Source: Chthoniobacter flavus Ellin428
GTDB taxonomy: Bacteria; Verrucomicrobiota; Verrucomicrobiia; Chthoniobacterales; Chthoniobacteraceae
Reading direction: 5' to 3'
Length of the DNA: 57,807 nt
NCBI RefSeq assembly: GCF_000173075.1
Contig: NZ_ABVL01000034.1
Location: 1-57,807, forward strand
Made by a program: the position numbers and the translations under genes. Shown here piece after piece: positions 35,143 through 44,258 of this stretch (within the stretch, counting starts at the first letter, position 1; every line of letters begins with the position of its first letter). Below the pieces are notes generated by a model, which was not told where the DNA came from, made no database searches, and saw nothing but the letters and a program-made list of their open reading frames with translations.

Positions 35143-36111
35143 TTAAATCACCCGGTCCAGCAACGCCTCGCCTTTTTCAAAACGACGGAGGTTGGTGAGG
35201 AAGTGCGCGGCGAGGCGGTGCCACTCATCGTGATGGCCGCCGGCGGCGTGCGGGGTGATGTAGCAATTCGGCGCGCTCCATAGCGGATGTTCCGGCGGCA
35301 GCGGCTCCGGATCAGTCACATCAAGATAAGCGGCTCCCAGGCGGCCGGAGTGCAGCGCAGCGAGGAGAGCTTCCTCATCCACCGTCGTGCCCCGGCCCAC
35401 GTTGTAGAAGACCGCCCCGGGCTTCATTGCGTTGAGGCGATCGGCATTCACAAAACCGACCGTCGCCGGATTATCCGGCAGGATGTTGACCACGTGGTCC
35501 GCCGTGGCCAAGGCCTCGGCGAGCTGGTCTTCCGTGATGACGGTGACGTTTTCATTTCCCGCCGGGCGGCGTCGTACGGCGGTGACTTTCACCCGGAATG
35601 GTGACAGCATTTCCGCGAGCCGCTGTCCGATGGCGCCAAAGCCGAGCAAGACAACGTGCTGCCCAAGCAGCAGGCGCGTCGCCGCGCGACGTTCGTGGGT
35701 GGGCCACGCGCGGCTGGTGCGCTGCGTGTCGAGCGATTGCGGCAACTGTCGCGCCTGCGCGAAGATGAACGCCATCACGTGCTCGGCGCAGGGCTCGTCG
35801 TAGACCAGTGAGCTATTCGTCAGCACCGAGCCGCGTTCGCCGAAACTCTGGCGAAAGGCAGCGCCATCATAGCGCGTGTAGCCGGCGGTGGTGAGATGGA
35901 TCCAGCGCAACTTCGGGCATTGCAGGGCCAGCTCCGGGTCCGGTTGACCCAGGGCGATATCCGCCTCCTGCAGACTCGGATCCGCTTCGGCTTTGACCAG
36001 GTTCGAGACCGCGAGCTGCGCCGAGAAGATCAGCCGATGCGGTTTCACGCCTTCAATGAGTTCGGCGCGCACCGCCTCGGGAAACTTCGCGTTGGTCCAG
36101 ATGGTGAACAT
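35143..36111 (-). CDS. D-2-hydroxyacid dehydrogenase
   Basis: 322 residues. The NAD-binding Rossmann motif GFGAIGQRLAE lies in the centre, with LPDNPAT, FYNVGRGTTVDEEALL (catalytic arginine), YLDVTDPEPLPPEHPLW (glutamate) and NCYITPHAAGG (histidine) in proper order. NAD-dependent reduction of a 2-keto acid is expected; the exact substrate cannot be told. It is followed on the same strand, upstream, by the PVC dehydrogenase with only 2 bp between stop and start, so the two are one transcription unit. Confidence 0.9.
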   Translation of the reverse strand: MFTIWTNAKFPEAVRAELIEGVKPHRLIFSAQLAVSNLVKAEADPSLQEADIALGQPDPELALQCPKLRWIHLTTAGYTRYDGAAFRQSFGERGSVLTNSSLVYDEPCAEHVMAFIFAQARQLPQSLDTQRTSRAWPTHERRAATRLLLGQHVVLLGFGAIGQRLAEMLSPFRVKVTAVRRRPAGNENVTVITEDQLAEALATADHVVNILPDNPATVGFVNADRLNAMKPGAVFYNVGRGTTVDEEALLAALHSGRLGAAYLDVTDPEPLPPEHPLWSAPNCYITPHAAGGHHDEWHRLAAHFLTNLRRFEKGEALLDRVI

Positions 36112-36113
36112 GG

Positions 36114-38909
36114 TTACTTCACCTGGCCGGATTTCAAATAGGCCGCGATGTCCGCCACGGTCTGGGCGGTGAGGCCGAGCACTTCCGGCGGGAACATCAG
36201 CGATTTATCCATCTTGGTCACCGACTTGATTTTCTCTTCGTCGATTTCCTGCCGCTGACCACCCACACACTTCACGATCGTGGGATCGCCGGTGGTCAGG
36301 ACGATGCCGTCGATGATCAGGCCATCCTTGGTTTCGATGCGCGTGCCTTCGTAGCCGTGCGAGATTTCCTTGGACGGATGCAGGATGGAATCGACGATCA
36401 CTTCGCGCGGCTGGGTCTTGCCGAACTGGGTGAGTTCCGGGCCGAAGTCCGCGCCCTGCTTGCCCACCTTGTGGCAGGTCAGGCACACCGTCATCGCAGC
36501 CTGTCCGCGCTGCGGGTCGCCGGTGAGGGCGAGCACTTCTTCATTCGTCGGCGGCTTCGGTGCGTCCGCGGGCACCTCGGGTGTGGGTGTGGCGACGAGC
36601 GGCTTTTCCTTCAGCAGCCCATGCTGACGCATGAGCTTGGTCAGGCCGTACTGGCGCCAATTGTTGCCACGGCGGCTGTTCAGCCACCAGAGGACGTTTT
36701 CCTTCAGCGGGAAATTGTCCGCGCCGGCGATATCGATCATCGCCTGGGGTGCGTCGGGCGATTGCACGAAGGCGAGGGCGTCCATGGCCAGCTTGCGCTG
36801 CGCCTCGGAAAGCTTGTCGTCGAGCGCGCGGGTCTTGAGATCCGCGACTTCCGCCGGCACGTGCAACCGCCAGGCCAGCCAGGCGAAAGCGTCCGACCAC
36901 TTTTCCGCCGGTCCACCAAGCACTTTGCTGATCGCGTCATACACTTCGGTTTCCTTGCCGCTGGCGCCGGTGCCAAACGCTTCGAGATAGGTGCGATCCT
37001 TGCCGTCGAATTTCTGGGCGATCTTCACCAGCAGATCGCGGCTTTGCTCGGCGGGCACATCGCGCAGGCTCAGCGCGACTTCGCGTCGGACCGCCGCGGA
37101 TTTGTCGTTCACCATCTTTGCATCCATGGCCAGCACGTCCACATTCGCGCGCTTCAGCGCGCGATAGGCGACGAGCCGCGTGGTGTCATTCTTCGAATCG
37201 AGCAACGGCTTCACCTTGGCCACGCCGGCCGGCCCCATTTGCGCGAGCAACCAGATGGCGCGCGCGGCGATGTAGGGATTCTCGTCCTTGAGCAGCGCGG
37301 CCACGGCGGGCACGGCCTTTTCGCCCTGCGCCTTGAGGCGCTCGAAGCCGCTGTAGCGCACGTTCACTGCCGGGCTCTTCAACGCGGTGATCTGGCCGGC
37401 CGTGGTGTTGAGATCGAACTTCGGAATCTTCGGCTTAAAGCCCTTCGGCGCGATGCGATAGATTGTGCCGGACATGGTATTGTCCAACGTCGCGTGGCCG
37501 CCGACGCGCGCGTCAAACCAGTCGGCCACATAGATGGCGCCATCCGGCCCCACGCAGACGTCTGCAGGGCGGAAGAGGGTCGGCAGTTCGCTGGTCACGC
37601 TGCTGGTGCCGCCGAGAAAGTCCGAGCCGGCGAATTTCTTTTCCTTGTTCGAGGTGAGGAAATCGAACCGATCGAGCTTGAAGCCCGCGCCTTGCGGTTT
37701 CGGGAAATAGCCGAAGACGACGTTACGTCCCGCTTCGCAGGCGAGCAGCAAGCCCGGCCACTTTTTGCCGAGCGCGCCGTTTTCGTAGAAGGCCACGCCG
37801 GTGGGTGCGCCGCCGCCGTAGACATCGCCCGAAGGCATGGTGCCCGGATCTTCCTGGCGCCACTCCGCCGTCGGGATGTCTTGGCCGGGCCGCTTGTCCG
37901 CGCCCCAGGCGCGCTTGCCATCGGCCGAGGCAAAGCCGGCGTTGCCGTAGAGCAGCAGCGGCGTCACGCGGCAGGCGGGCGGATCGTCGTTGTCGCTCTG
38001 GTAGATGTCGCCGAGCGAATTGACCGCCTGTTCGTAGCTGTTGCGATAGTTGTTGCCGATGATCTCGACATTCGAGCCGTCGGGATTCATGCGCGCGGTG
38101 AAGCCGCCGATCCAGACGTGGCCGTCGTCGCTTTTCTCTCCGGCGATCTTGGTCGAGTCGGCGACCTGCGCCGTTTCCTTGCCGTGGCTGTAGGGGCTGC
38201 CGATGCGAAAGGTCTTGCCCGATTTATCGGTGAATTGCGCGCCGGTATTCCCCTGGTTGAAATAAAAGAGACCGTCTGGACCCGCGGTGACCGAGTGCAG
38301 GCTGTGATCGTGGTTGCGTCCGTTGAAGCCGGAGAGAAGCACCTCGCGCTTGTCCACCGAGGTATCGAAAACGTGGTCGCCCTTGTCATCGGTGAAGACG
38401 AGGAGATTCGGGGGCTGGGAGACGATGACCTTGTCGTCGATCACCGCAATGCCGAGCGGCGCGACGAGATCCGGGTCCTGCACGAAGACGGTGCTCTTGT
38501 CGGCCTTGCCCGCGCCGGTGGTGTCCTCGAGCACCACGATCTTGTCGCCGCCGGGTTGGCGATTGGACTTGCTGCGATAATCCACGCCTTCGGCCACCCA
38601 CACGCGCCCGTCTTTATCGATGTCGATATTCGTCGGGTTGTGGAGCAGGGGAGTCGTCGCCCACACCGTCACTTCCAAGCCTTCGGGCACAGCGAAAAGA
38701 TTTGCCGGAACGATCGTCGGCGCCGGTGTTTTCGCCACCGTAGCGGCGGGCTTCGCGGGAGCGGCCTCGTTCTTTGGAGCCGGTGTCGCCGGGGCCGCCG
38801 GCGTCTTGGCATCCGCTCCCCGGACAATTCCCGGAGAAACTGGCAGGACGACGATGCTGGCAGTGAGGAGATACGCGATAGTGCGGGACAGAGGCGATAT
38901 GGAACTCAT
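36114..38909 (-). CDS. PVC-type membrane-bound dehydrogenase with HEAT-like repeats and c-type haem domain
   Basis: 931 residues from the ATG at 38909 with signal peptide VRG-AD near residue 25 and an Ala/Pro linker. Residues about 55-480 are a beta-propeller of the TIGR02604 type (VPEGLEVTVWATTPLLHNPTN; KDGRVWVAEGVDY). Residues about 480-720 carry HEAT-like repeats. The C-terminal 150 residues are the TIGR02603 haem domain with CLTCH near residue 807 and a distal Met likely in KSLMFPPEVLG. Such proteins are numerous in planctomycetes and verrucomicrobia and are thought to oxidise sugars or alcohols in the periplasm. The pairing with a hydroxyacid dehydrogenase suggests sugar-acid metabolism. 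Confidence 0.93.
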   Translation of the reverse strand: MSSISPLSRTIAYLLTASIVVLPVSPGIVRGADAKTPAAPATPAPKNEAAPAKPAATVAKTPAPTIVPANLFAVPEGLEVTVWATTPLLHNPTNIDIDKDGRVWVAEGVDYRSKSNRQPGGDKIVVLEDTTGAGKADKSTVFVQDPDLVAPLGIAVIDDKVIVSQPPNLLVFTDDKGDHVFDTSVDKREVLLSGFNGRNHDHSLHSVTAGPDGLFYFNQGNTGAQFTDKSGKTFRIGSPYSHGKETAQVADSTKIAGEKSDDGHVWIGGFTARMNPDGSNVEIIGNNYRNSYEQAVNSLGDIYQSDNDDPPACRVTPLLLYGNAGFASADGKRAWGADKRPGQDIPTAEWRQEDPGTMPSGDVYGGGAPTGVAFYENGALGKKWPGLLLACEAGRNVVFGYFPKPQGAGFKLDRFDFLTSNKEKKFAGSDFLGGTSSVTSELPTLFRPADVCVGPDGAIYVADWFDARVGGHATLDNTMSGTIYRIAPKGFKPKIPKFDLNTTAGQITALKSPAVNVRYSGFERLKAQGEKAVPAVAALLKDENPYIAARAIWLLAQMGPAGVAKVKPLLDSKNDTTRLVAYRALKRANVDVLAMDAKMVNDKSAAVRREVALSLRDVPAEQSRDLLVKIAQKFDGKDRTYLEAFGTGASGKETEVYDAISKVLGGPAEKWSDAFAWLAWRLHVPAEVADLKTRALDDKLSEAQRKLAMDALAFVQSPDAPQAMIDIAGADNFPLKENVLWWLNSRRGNNWRQYGLTKLMRQHGLLKEKPLVATPTPEVPADAPKPPTNEEVLALTGDPQRGQAAMTVCLTCHKVGKQGADFGPELTQFGKTQPREVIVDSILHPSKEISHGYEGTRIETKDGLIIDGIVLTTGDPTIVKCVGGQRQEIDEEKIKSVTKMDKSLMFPPEVLGLTAQTVADIAAYLKSGQVK

Positions 38910-39033
38910 GGAAGAACGGGTAGGAATTAGCTCGCCCACACCGCTGACGGCAGCAGTTGAGGGAAGGGGGATTTTCCACGGCCCGCCGCTCGCGTCCAGT
39001 GCGGATCACGACCTCTGCGTTTCAACCGTCTCT

Positions 39034-39234
39034 TTAAGGATGAAGACGCTTCAGAAAGTCGTGCACGCCGGGATCCGGTGCGGGCTTGCTGGAGAGGATC
39101 TTTTCCTCCTGCACGGCCTTTTCCCGTTCTTCGTCCAGCCGCTGCTTTTTCCTCTGCAGCGCCAGGTCGATGCCGATCAAAAGAAGGATCAGCGCAATGA
39201 CCGAGGTGATGGCGAAGGCTTTCACGGAGAGCAA
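39034..39234 (-). CDS. Small single-span membrane protein
   Basis: 66 residues: a hydrophobic N-terminal span (about 5-25) followed by a strongly charged helix KKQRLDEEREKAVQEEK. It reads with the gene upstream at 39284, 49 bp away. No family recognised. Small size leaves some doubt that it is real, but the span-plus-charged-helix layout supports it. Confidence 0.55.
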   Translation of the reverse strand: MLSVKAFAITSVIALILLLIGIDLALQRKKQRLDEEREKAVQEEKILSSKPAPDPGVHDFLKRLHP

Positions 39235-39283
39235 GATATCACGGAGCCCGCGGCGTGCGAGCGCCTGTGGCCGGACGCGATAT

Positions 39284-39856
39284 CTATCTCGATGAACCGT
39301 ATTTGCGCGCGATGTCCATGGCCTGCTCCTGGGGCGTCGGGGTGCGGCGCGGGGCTACGGGGACGATCGCCGTCGCGCCCGGCGCGGCAGGAGCATTCTG
39401 CGCGGTGGCGCCCGGCGCCGGGGGATATTTGTAGGGATAAAGGAAGCGCGCCATGCCCGGGCCGTTCATGATTTCCATGCCCACCGGCAGGTTGGTGATG
39501 TCGTGCGCAATATCGCTGGTGTCGCGGATCATCATCTGGGCAAAGACCCAGTGATCGGTGTCCCAAGTGAAGACGTATTCGTACCGCGAGAAGCCGACAA
39601 AGGTCAGATAGCCGAGGATGGGATTGAAAGGATCGTCGCGCTGTTGGATGTAGGTCGAAACCTCCGACACCGTCTCACCCGTGTGCAAGGTGCGCGGCAG
39701 CTTTTTCGCCATGTCGTCGAGAGAGGTCTTGGGATCTGGCTTGTCGTGGAACGAATTGCGTATGGAGCTTCCGATCCACGCACCGAGCGGTGTCGTGGAG
39801 AGATACCAGCCGCCGGCGCAAAGCAAAATCAGGATGATGAAAGTGGAGAGCTTCAT
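39284..39856 (-). CDS. Unknown membrane-anchored protein
   Basis: 190 residues. One hydrophobic segment at 4-21 serves as signal anchor. The middle (about 60-130) looks like a small soluble domain rich in aromatic residues (RYEYVFTWDTDHWVFAQMM). Residues 145-175 are a Pro/Ala linker and the end is a basic helix. I do not recognise it. A 291-bp gap separates it from the MBL gene and probably contains divergent promoters. Confidence 0.65.
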   Translation of the reverse strand: MKLSTFIILILLCAGGWYLSTTPLGAWIGSSIRNSFHDKPDPKTSLDDMAKKLPRTLHTGETVSEVSTYIQQRDDPFNPILGYLTFVGFSRYEYVFTWDTDHWVFAQMMIRDTSDIAHDITNLPVGMEIMNGPGMARFLYPYKYPPAPGATAQNAPAAPGATAIVPVAPRRTPTPQEQAMDIARKYGSSR

Positions 39857-40147
39857 GACAGATCAGGCCGCAGTGTCTTGACGAGCGACCTCATCGCGCC
39901 CGCACGAGGTGGTCGCGGGACGGCGAAGAGATGGTATGGAACTCAGCTTGCAGGACGATTTCATTTCCTTCCGGAAGACACTCCGTTGGTTGCTTTTTTT
40001 AACCCCCAACTCGTGCTGACTAAAGAATAAATCGAGAGTGACGGAGTACGTAGTTTCAGCGGGACGCGTGCCGCGATGGGAAAATTTCCCGGCGGGAAAG
40101 GTTTATCCATTTGCCGCTGCGTACGCGTTGGCGTTTAATCGGAGAAA

Positions 40148-40954
40148 ATGTTTTCCGTCACGATCCTTGGCAGCGGCAGCGCGGGCAATTGCGCCCTGGT
40201 GGAAACACCCCAGGCGCGGCTGCTGGTCGATGGCGGTCTGAGCGCGCGGCAGATCGTCCTGCGACTCGCCAAGTGTGGGGTGAACCCGGTGGAGATCGAT
40301 GGCGTTTTGCTCACGCACGAGCACGGCGACCATTCCGGGGCGCTGGAGGTGTGGTGCAAACAATTCGCCACGCCGATCTATTGCAACCGGCTCACTGCCG
40401 AGGTGTTGCAGCGCGAGTCTTCCCCGCAGTCGCGCAAGGATTGGAAGCTTTTCGTCACGGGCAGCGCGTTTTCGATCAAGGACATCACGGTGGAAACCTT
40501 TCCCGTGCCCCACGATGCGGTCGAACCGGTGGGGTTTGTCTTGCATCATGGTAACGAAGCGCTGGGCGTGCTCACGGATCTCGGCGTGGCGACGAAACTC
40601 GTGCAGGAGCGCGTGCGCGCGGCACAGACGCTCCTCATCGAGACGAATCACGATGAGAAACTGCTGCAGAACGACACCAAGCGGCCGTGGAGTGTGAAGC
40701 AGCGGATCATGTCGCGCCACGGGCATCTCTCGAATGCGGCGGCGGCGGAAGTGGTCGCGGAATTGCTGGCCGGTGGCCGGTTGCGCCGGGCGGTGCTCGG
40801 GCACTTGAGCCGGGATTGCAACAGCCCGGAACTGGCTGTGGGCACGGTCCGCGAACGGCTCGATGCGGCGGGTGGCAACGCGGTCGAAGTGATCTGTGCG
40901 GCGCAGCGCGAGATCAGTGCGCGGATGGCGGTGGCAGGGATGTGCGCAGCGTAA
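40148..40954 (+). CDS. MBL-fold metallohydrolase (YycJ/WalJ-like)
   Basis: 268 residues. Opening LGSGSAGNC and the metal-binding THEHGDHSG identify a metallo-beta-lactamase fold; PVPHDAVEPVGFV, TDLGVAT and HLSRDCNSPE complete the YycJ-type pattern. Homologues are DNA or RNA phosphodiesterases linked to cell-wall control or repair. Its end overlaps the end of hpnK on the other strand by 41 bp. Confidence 0.9.
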   Translation: MFSVTILGSGSAGNCALVETPQARLLVDGGLSARQIVLRLAKCGVNPVEIDGVLLTHEHGDHSGALEVWCKQFATPIYCNRLTAEVLQRESSPQSRKDWKLFVTGSAFSIKDITVETFPVPHDAVEPVGFVLHHGNEALGVLTDLGVATKLVQERVRAAQTLLIETNHDEKLLQNDTKRPWSVKQRIMSRHGHLSNAAAAEVVAELLAGGRLRRAVLGHLSRDCNSPELAVGTVRERLDAAGGNAVEVICAAQREISARMAVAGMCAA

Positions 40955-41681
40955 TCCCGTAGTCCGTGGCGAGGGAGCGGAGTTTACCGCCGTCGATTTC
41001 CTCGGGTTCCGCGCCGGGGTGAAAATAAATTTCCGTCAGACCGTCGGGGAGACACTCGAGAGACGAGGTCAGAATCTGCGTCGTCATTTTCCCGGTGTCC
41101 CGCAAGCCGAAGATGCGATCGTTGAAGGCGATGCCGTGACGCTGGAGTCCGGGCTGAGCGGCGCGGCTCAATTGGCGAAAGATGGCCGGCAGCAAACTCG
41201 ACGACGGTGGGTATTCGCGGACGAGTCGCGTGGCGCGAAAACCGTACTCCAGCGCGATGGGCAAGGTGAGCCGCAGCACCGTGGGATGCAGATGCAAATG
41301 GGTATGACCATCCCAGTAAGTCGGCGCGAGACCGAACGCGCGAAAGCGCTCGAACTGCGCGCGAATCTCGCACTGCAGCGACTCGGCGAGCGAGGAACGA
41401 AAAGCGTAGCGTAGCCCGGCTCGCGCGGGTGACGTGACGAATCGACCGGCGGCATCCGTAATCGCCGAGATGGCGGAGGCGCGTCCATCGCAGAGCGTGA
41501 GGTGCAAGCCGACGCACAGCGCCGGATGACGTTGCGCGATGCGCACTGCTTCCTCCGCGTGCGACTCGTGAACCATGAGGCCGGCCTGGGTAAGAAAGCC
41601 CGCTTCATGGCAGCGCTCGATAGCTTCGTTGACTTCGTGGCTGCGGCCGAAGTCGTCGCCGGTGACGATGAGTTGTTTCAA
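40914..41681 (-). CDS. hpnK: HpnK/ChbG-type deacetylase (hopanoid biosynthesis)
   Basis: YdjC-fold metal-dependent deacetylase. With a TTG start at 41681 it is 255 residues beginning MKQLIVTGDDFGRS, exactly where the family begins; a GTG further upstream would add unrelated residues. Metal-binding DD and the HTHLHLHP block are present. In characterised systems HpnK removes the acetyl group from N-acetylglucosaminyl-bacteriohopanetetrol made by HpnI. The divergent hpnI gene 72 bp away supports this function over chitooligosaccharide deacetylation. Confidence 0.85.
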   Translation of the reverse strand: MKQLIVTGDDFGRSHEVNEAIERCHEAGFLTQAGLMVHESHAEEAVRIAQRHPALCVGLHLTLCDGRASAISAITDAAGRFVTSPARAGLRYAFRSSLAESLQCEIRAQFERFRAFGLAPTYWDGHTHLHLHPTVLRLTLPIALEYGFRATRLVREYPPSSSLLPAIFRQLSRAAQPGLQRHGIAFNDRIFGLRDTGKMTTQILTSSLECLPDGLTEIYFHPGAEPEEIDGGKLRSLATDYGITLRTSLPPPSAH

Positions 41682-41753
41682 TTTGTGCGTGGCCCGGGCA
41701 AGCTCCGGTGTCGCGATGACGATTTGCACTTTCTTCCCAGCATTGCACAAGCC

Positions 41754-42959
41754 ATGAGCGTGCCGGAACCCGGCTGGCACGCGTGGTTGCTCGTGGTGCC
41801 GTTGACGAGTGCGATCTATGATGTGCTCGTGGATGGCGCCCTGGCGCGATGGATGAGTGAGCCGGTCGCGGCGGGTGAGATTCCGCCGGAACCGGTCACG
41901 TTTTTCCGTCCGTTGAAGCGCGGAGTGCCGCGCTTGCGTGAGAAGCTGGAGATGCTGGTGCAGTCGAGCTTGGTGGAGGATCAGGTATTGCTCGGCGTCG
42001 ATCCTGAATCCGAGGAAGAAACGATCGGCCAGGAGGTGCGCCGTGCTTTTCCGAAGCGGGACATCGTCGTAGTGCGGTGCCAGCCCGGGCGCGCGATGAA
42101 TCCCAAGATCTCCAAGCTCGTGCAGATGGCGCCGCTGGCCCGCCACGCGTCGTGGTTGTTGAGTGACAGTGAGATGATTTTGTCGCGCGAATTTCTTGGA
42201 GCGCTGCGCGCCGAATGGCAGGTGGAGAAGGTCGCCGCGCTGACCACGGCGTATCGGTTTGTGAACTCCCAATCCTGGCCGCAGCGCTGCGATGCCCTGG
42301 GAGTGTTGCTCGGACTCTGGCCGGGTATTTCGCTCGTGCGCCGCTATGGGCAGGTGAATTTCACGCTGGGCGCCTGCACGCTATTTCAGCGAGCGGCTCT
42401 GCAGGCGATCGGCGGCTGGTCGGCTTTCGGCAATGAACTGGCGGAAGACCAGCGTTTGGGCGAGGCGCTGGTGCGAAATGGGCAACGCGTCCGCCTCAGC
42501 CGCCAGGTGTCCACGCTCGATTGCGATACGCTGTCGTGGCGCGACTACTGGCGGCATCAGCGTCGCGTAGCGGTGACGTATCGCGCGGCGAATCCGGCGG
42601 GGTTCGCGGGGATGCTGCTGACGTTCGGCCCGGTGTGGAGCGTGGCGTGCGTGCTGATGGTTTCGACCGAGGAATGGATGACCGGGCGATGGATGCCGGA
42701 GCGCTGGATTCTGGCTGCGGCTGTGGTGGCCATCGTCATGCGCGGATGGATCGTCCATCGCGCCGCCCGGCTGCTGCAATTTTCCGTGCCGGCGATGCCT
42801 GTGGTTCTGAGCATCGCCAGCGTGGTGGAAGCTGCGTGCTGGCTGCTGAGTTGGTTCACCCGCCGCGTCTGGTGGAGCGGACGCTGGTGGCGAGTCGGCT
42901 TGCGCGGCACGCTTTCGCCGGCGATCAGCGACGCGGCGCGACCGGAATCGGCATCGTAG
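41754..42959 (+). CDS. hpnI: HpnI hopanoid glycosyltransferase
   Basis: 401 residues related to ceramide glucosyltransferase (GT21): N-terminal membrane span, VTFFRPLKRGVPRLREKLEML, the LLSDSEMILSREFL block (D-x-D-like metal site as DSE), TLGACTLFQRAAL, the GNELAEDQRLGEAL block and RRVAVTYRAANP. C-terminal membrane spans at about 280-300 and 325-345. Transfers N-acetylglucosamine to bacteriohopanetetrol in known examples. No squalene-hopene cyclase or other hpn gene is in the window. Confidence 0.88.
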   Translation: MSVPEPGWHAWLLVVPLTSAIYDVLVDGALARWMSEPVAAGEIPPEPVTFFRPLKRGVPRLREKLEMLVQSSLVEDQVLLGVDPESEEETIGQEVRRAFPKRDIVVVRCQPGRAMNPKISKLVQMAPLARHASWLLSDSEMILSREFLGALRAEWQVEKVAALTTAYRFVNSQSWPQRCDALGVLLGLWPGISLVRRYGQVNFTLGACTLFQRAALQAIGGWSAFGNELAEDQRLGEALVRNGQRVRLSRQVSTLDCDTLSWRDYWRHQRRVAVTYRAANPAGFAGMLLTFGPVWSVACVLMVSTEEWMTGRWMPERWILAAAVVAIVMRGWIVHRAARLLQFSVPAMPVVLSIASVVEAACWLLSWFTRRVWWSGRWWRVGLRGTLSPAISDAARPESAS

Positions 42960-43209
42960 CCGGCTCGGGGGCCTCGGATGTCTCTTCCACGTCGGCCGAT
43001 TCCTGCCCCGAGCGTTGCCGCCCGCGGCAGATGCTGCAACGCCACGAGCGCCGCTGGTCGCGTTGATGAAGAAAGAGCCAAACGAATCCCCAAAGCCCGA
43101 AGGTCAGCATCGTGGCGAGCCGATGTTTACGATGATCGATGCCGCGTCTGGTGAACCGGCGTGTCTGCCCGCACCGCCTGCAATAAAACGAGGTGGAATG
43201 GCGAATCAT
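42925..43209 (-). CDS. Small zinc-ribbon membrane protein
   Basis: 94 residues from the ATG at 43209. CRRCG near residue 10 and CSICRG near residue 60 form a likely four-cysteine zinc site either side of a hydrophobic segment (LATMLTFGLWGFVWLFL). The tail is Glu/Pro-rich. Function unknown. It overlaps the end of hpnI by 35 bp. Confidence 0.65.
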   Translation of the reverse strand: MIRHSTSFYCRRCGQTRRFTRRGIDHRKHRLATMLTFGLWGFVWLFLHQRDQRRSWRCSICRGRQRSGQESADVEETSEAPEPATMPIPVAPRR

Positions 43210-43300
43210 GATGAGCGTGAATGAGGCCGCAGACATTCGCGCTCCCGCCGTGGAGATCAATTCACGGAATGTGAAATTGCGATGACGAAGGAGGAGAGGA

Positions 43301-43400
43301 AAGGCAGAACATCCAACATCCAACGCTCAACATCCAACACCCAATGACGCAAGCGTGATGCGGCGTCGCTTCTGCCTGTTGGATGTTGGATGTTGGTCCA
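43301..43400. repeat. Second SNIQHPTSN-type palindromic repeat
   Basis: AGGCAGAACATCCAACATCC on the left pairs with GCCTGTTGGATGTTGGATG on the right; the centre GACGCAAGCGTGATGCGGCGTCG resembles the centre of the copy at 2915-3080. The shared arm word is CAGAACATCCAACATCCAA. Confidence 0.8.
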
Positions 43401-43411
43401 AAGGACTTCCG

Positions 43412-44035
43412 TCACCCTTCCAGCGCGAGCTGATGTTCGATTTCCTTGAGCCGATGCTCGGCGTTGGCCGCGTGGCGCGTGCCGGGCATGCTTTCGACGA
43501 TCTGCATGAGCAACGCGCGGGCACTGCGCGCGTCGTGCTGGAATTTCCAGTACACATCGACGAGTCGGGCGCTGAGGAAGGCCGCGTCATCGGGAGTCCA
43601 TTCGCGCTGCAGCGCCTCCTCCAGCATGCTCTGGGCGCCGGCCACGTCGTCCAGATGCTCGCAGGAAATCTTGGCGATCTCGCTGTAGGAGAGCGTGTCG
43701 TTTGGATCGTTTTGCAGCATCTGCCGATACTCCTCGACGGCCGTCGCGTAATCGCCGCGGGCCAGCGCGGCCTGGGCGGAAGAGTGCGGATCCTTTTCGA
43801 TTTCCTGGTTGGGCTGAAAGAAGAAGTTGCCCACGGCATCGCCGATCCGCGGCATGACCATGACCACTACGATGATTGCCGCCGAGCCGCCGATGAGGAT
43901 GAACCCGGCGAAAAGCAGCACCACCTTGCTGGGATCGATATCGGGGTTGGCCTTGGCCAGCCGGGCCTCGTGGAAAAGCACGAAAGCGAGGTAGGCGAGA
44001 CCGAGAAACAGAAGCAGGCGGGGGAGTGCGCGCAT
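43412..44035 (-). CDS. TPR-like membrane protein
   Basis: 207 residues. Two membrane spans at about 5-22 and 40-60, then a cytoplasmic or periplasmic helical domain with TPR pattern: AQAALARGDYATAVEEYRQMLQNDPNDTLSYSEIAKI and a further pair ending RLKEIEHQLALEG. Typical of verrucomicrobial scaffold proteins; no partner can be named. Confidence 0.75.
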   Translation of the reverse strand: MRALPRLLLFLGLAYLAFVLFHEARLAKANPDIDPSKVVLLFAGFILIGGSAAIIVVVMVMPRIGDAVGNFFFQPNQEIEKDPHSSAQAALARGDYATAVEEYRQMLQNDPNDTLSYSEIAKISCEHLDDVAGAQSMLEEALQREWTPDDAAFLSARLVDVYWKFQHDARSARALLMQIVESMPGTRHAANAEHRLKEIEHQLALEG

Positions 44036-44184
44036 AGAGTTCGGGGGGGCCGGGCAGGTAGCGTAGGCGCAATACCCTGCCCTGACAAGCTATCAACGCA
44101 CCCCTGTTCCCGCCCGGATGTGCGAATCGTTTGAAAAAGCGCTTGTCAACCGCGCCCACCGCGACAGATTCTCCCGCCATCTTC

Positions 44185-44258
44185 GCGGGTATAGCTTAAT
44201 GGTAAAGTTCCAGTCTTCCAAACTGGCCATGCGGGTTCGATTCCCGCTACCCGCTCCA
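44185..44258 (+). tRNA. tRNA-Gly (anticodon TCC)
   Basis: The cloverleaf folds fully: acceptor GCGGGTA with TACCCGC, a D arm around TAGCTTAATGGTAA, an anticodon stem CCAGT/ACTGG holding the loop CTTCCAA (anticodon TCC), and a T arm GCGGGTTCGATTCCCGC. The 3' CCA is encoded. Reads GGA codons and, with wobble, other Gly codons. Confidence 0.95.

Noticed and set aside
36357..38930. Open frame of 857 codons opposite the PVC dehydrogenase
   Set aside because: Shadow of the real gene; no motif, no start signal.
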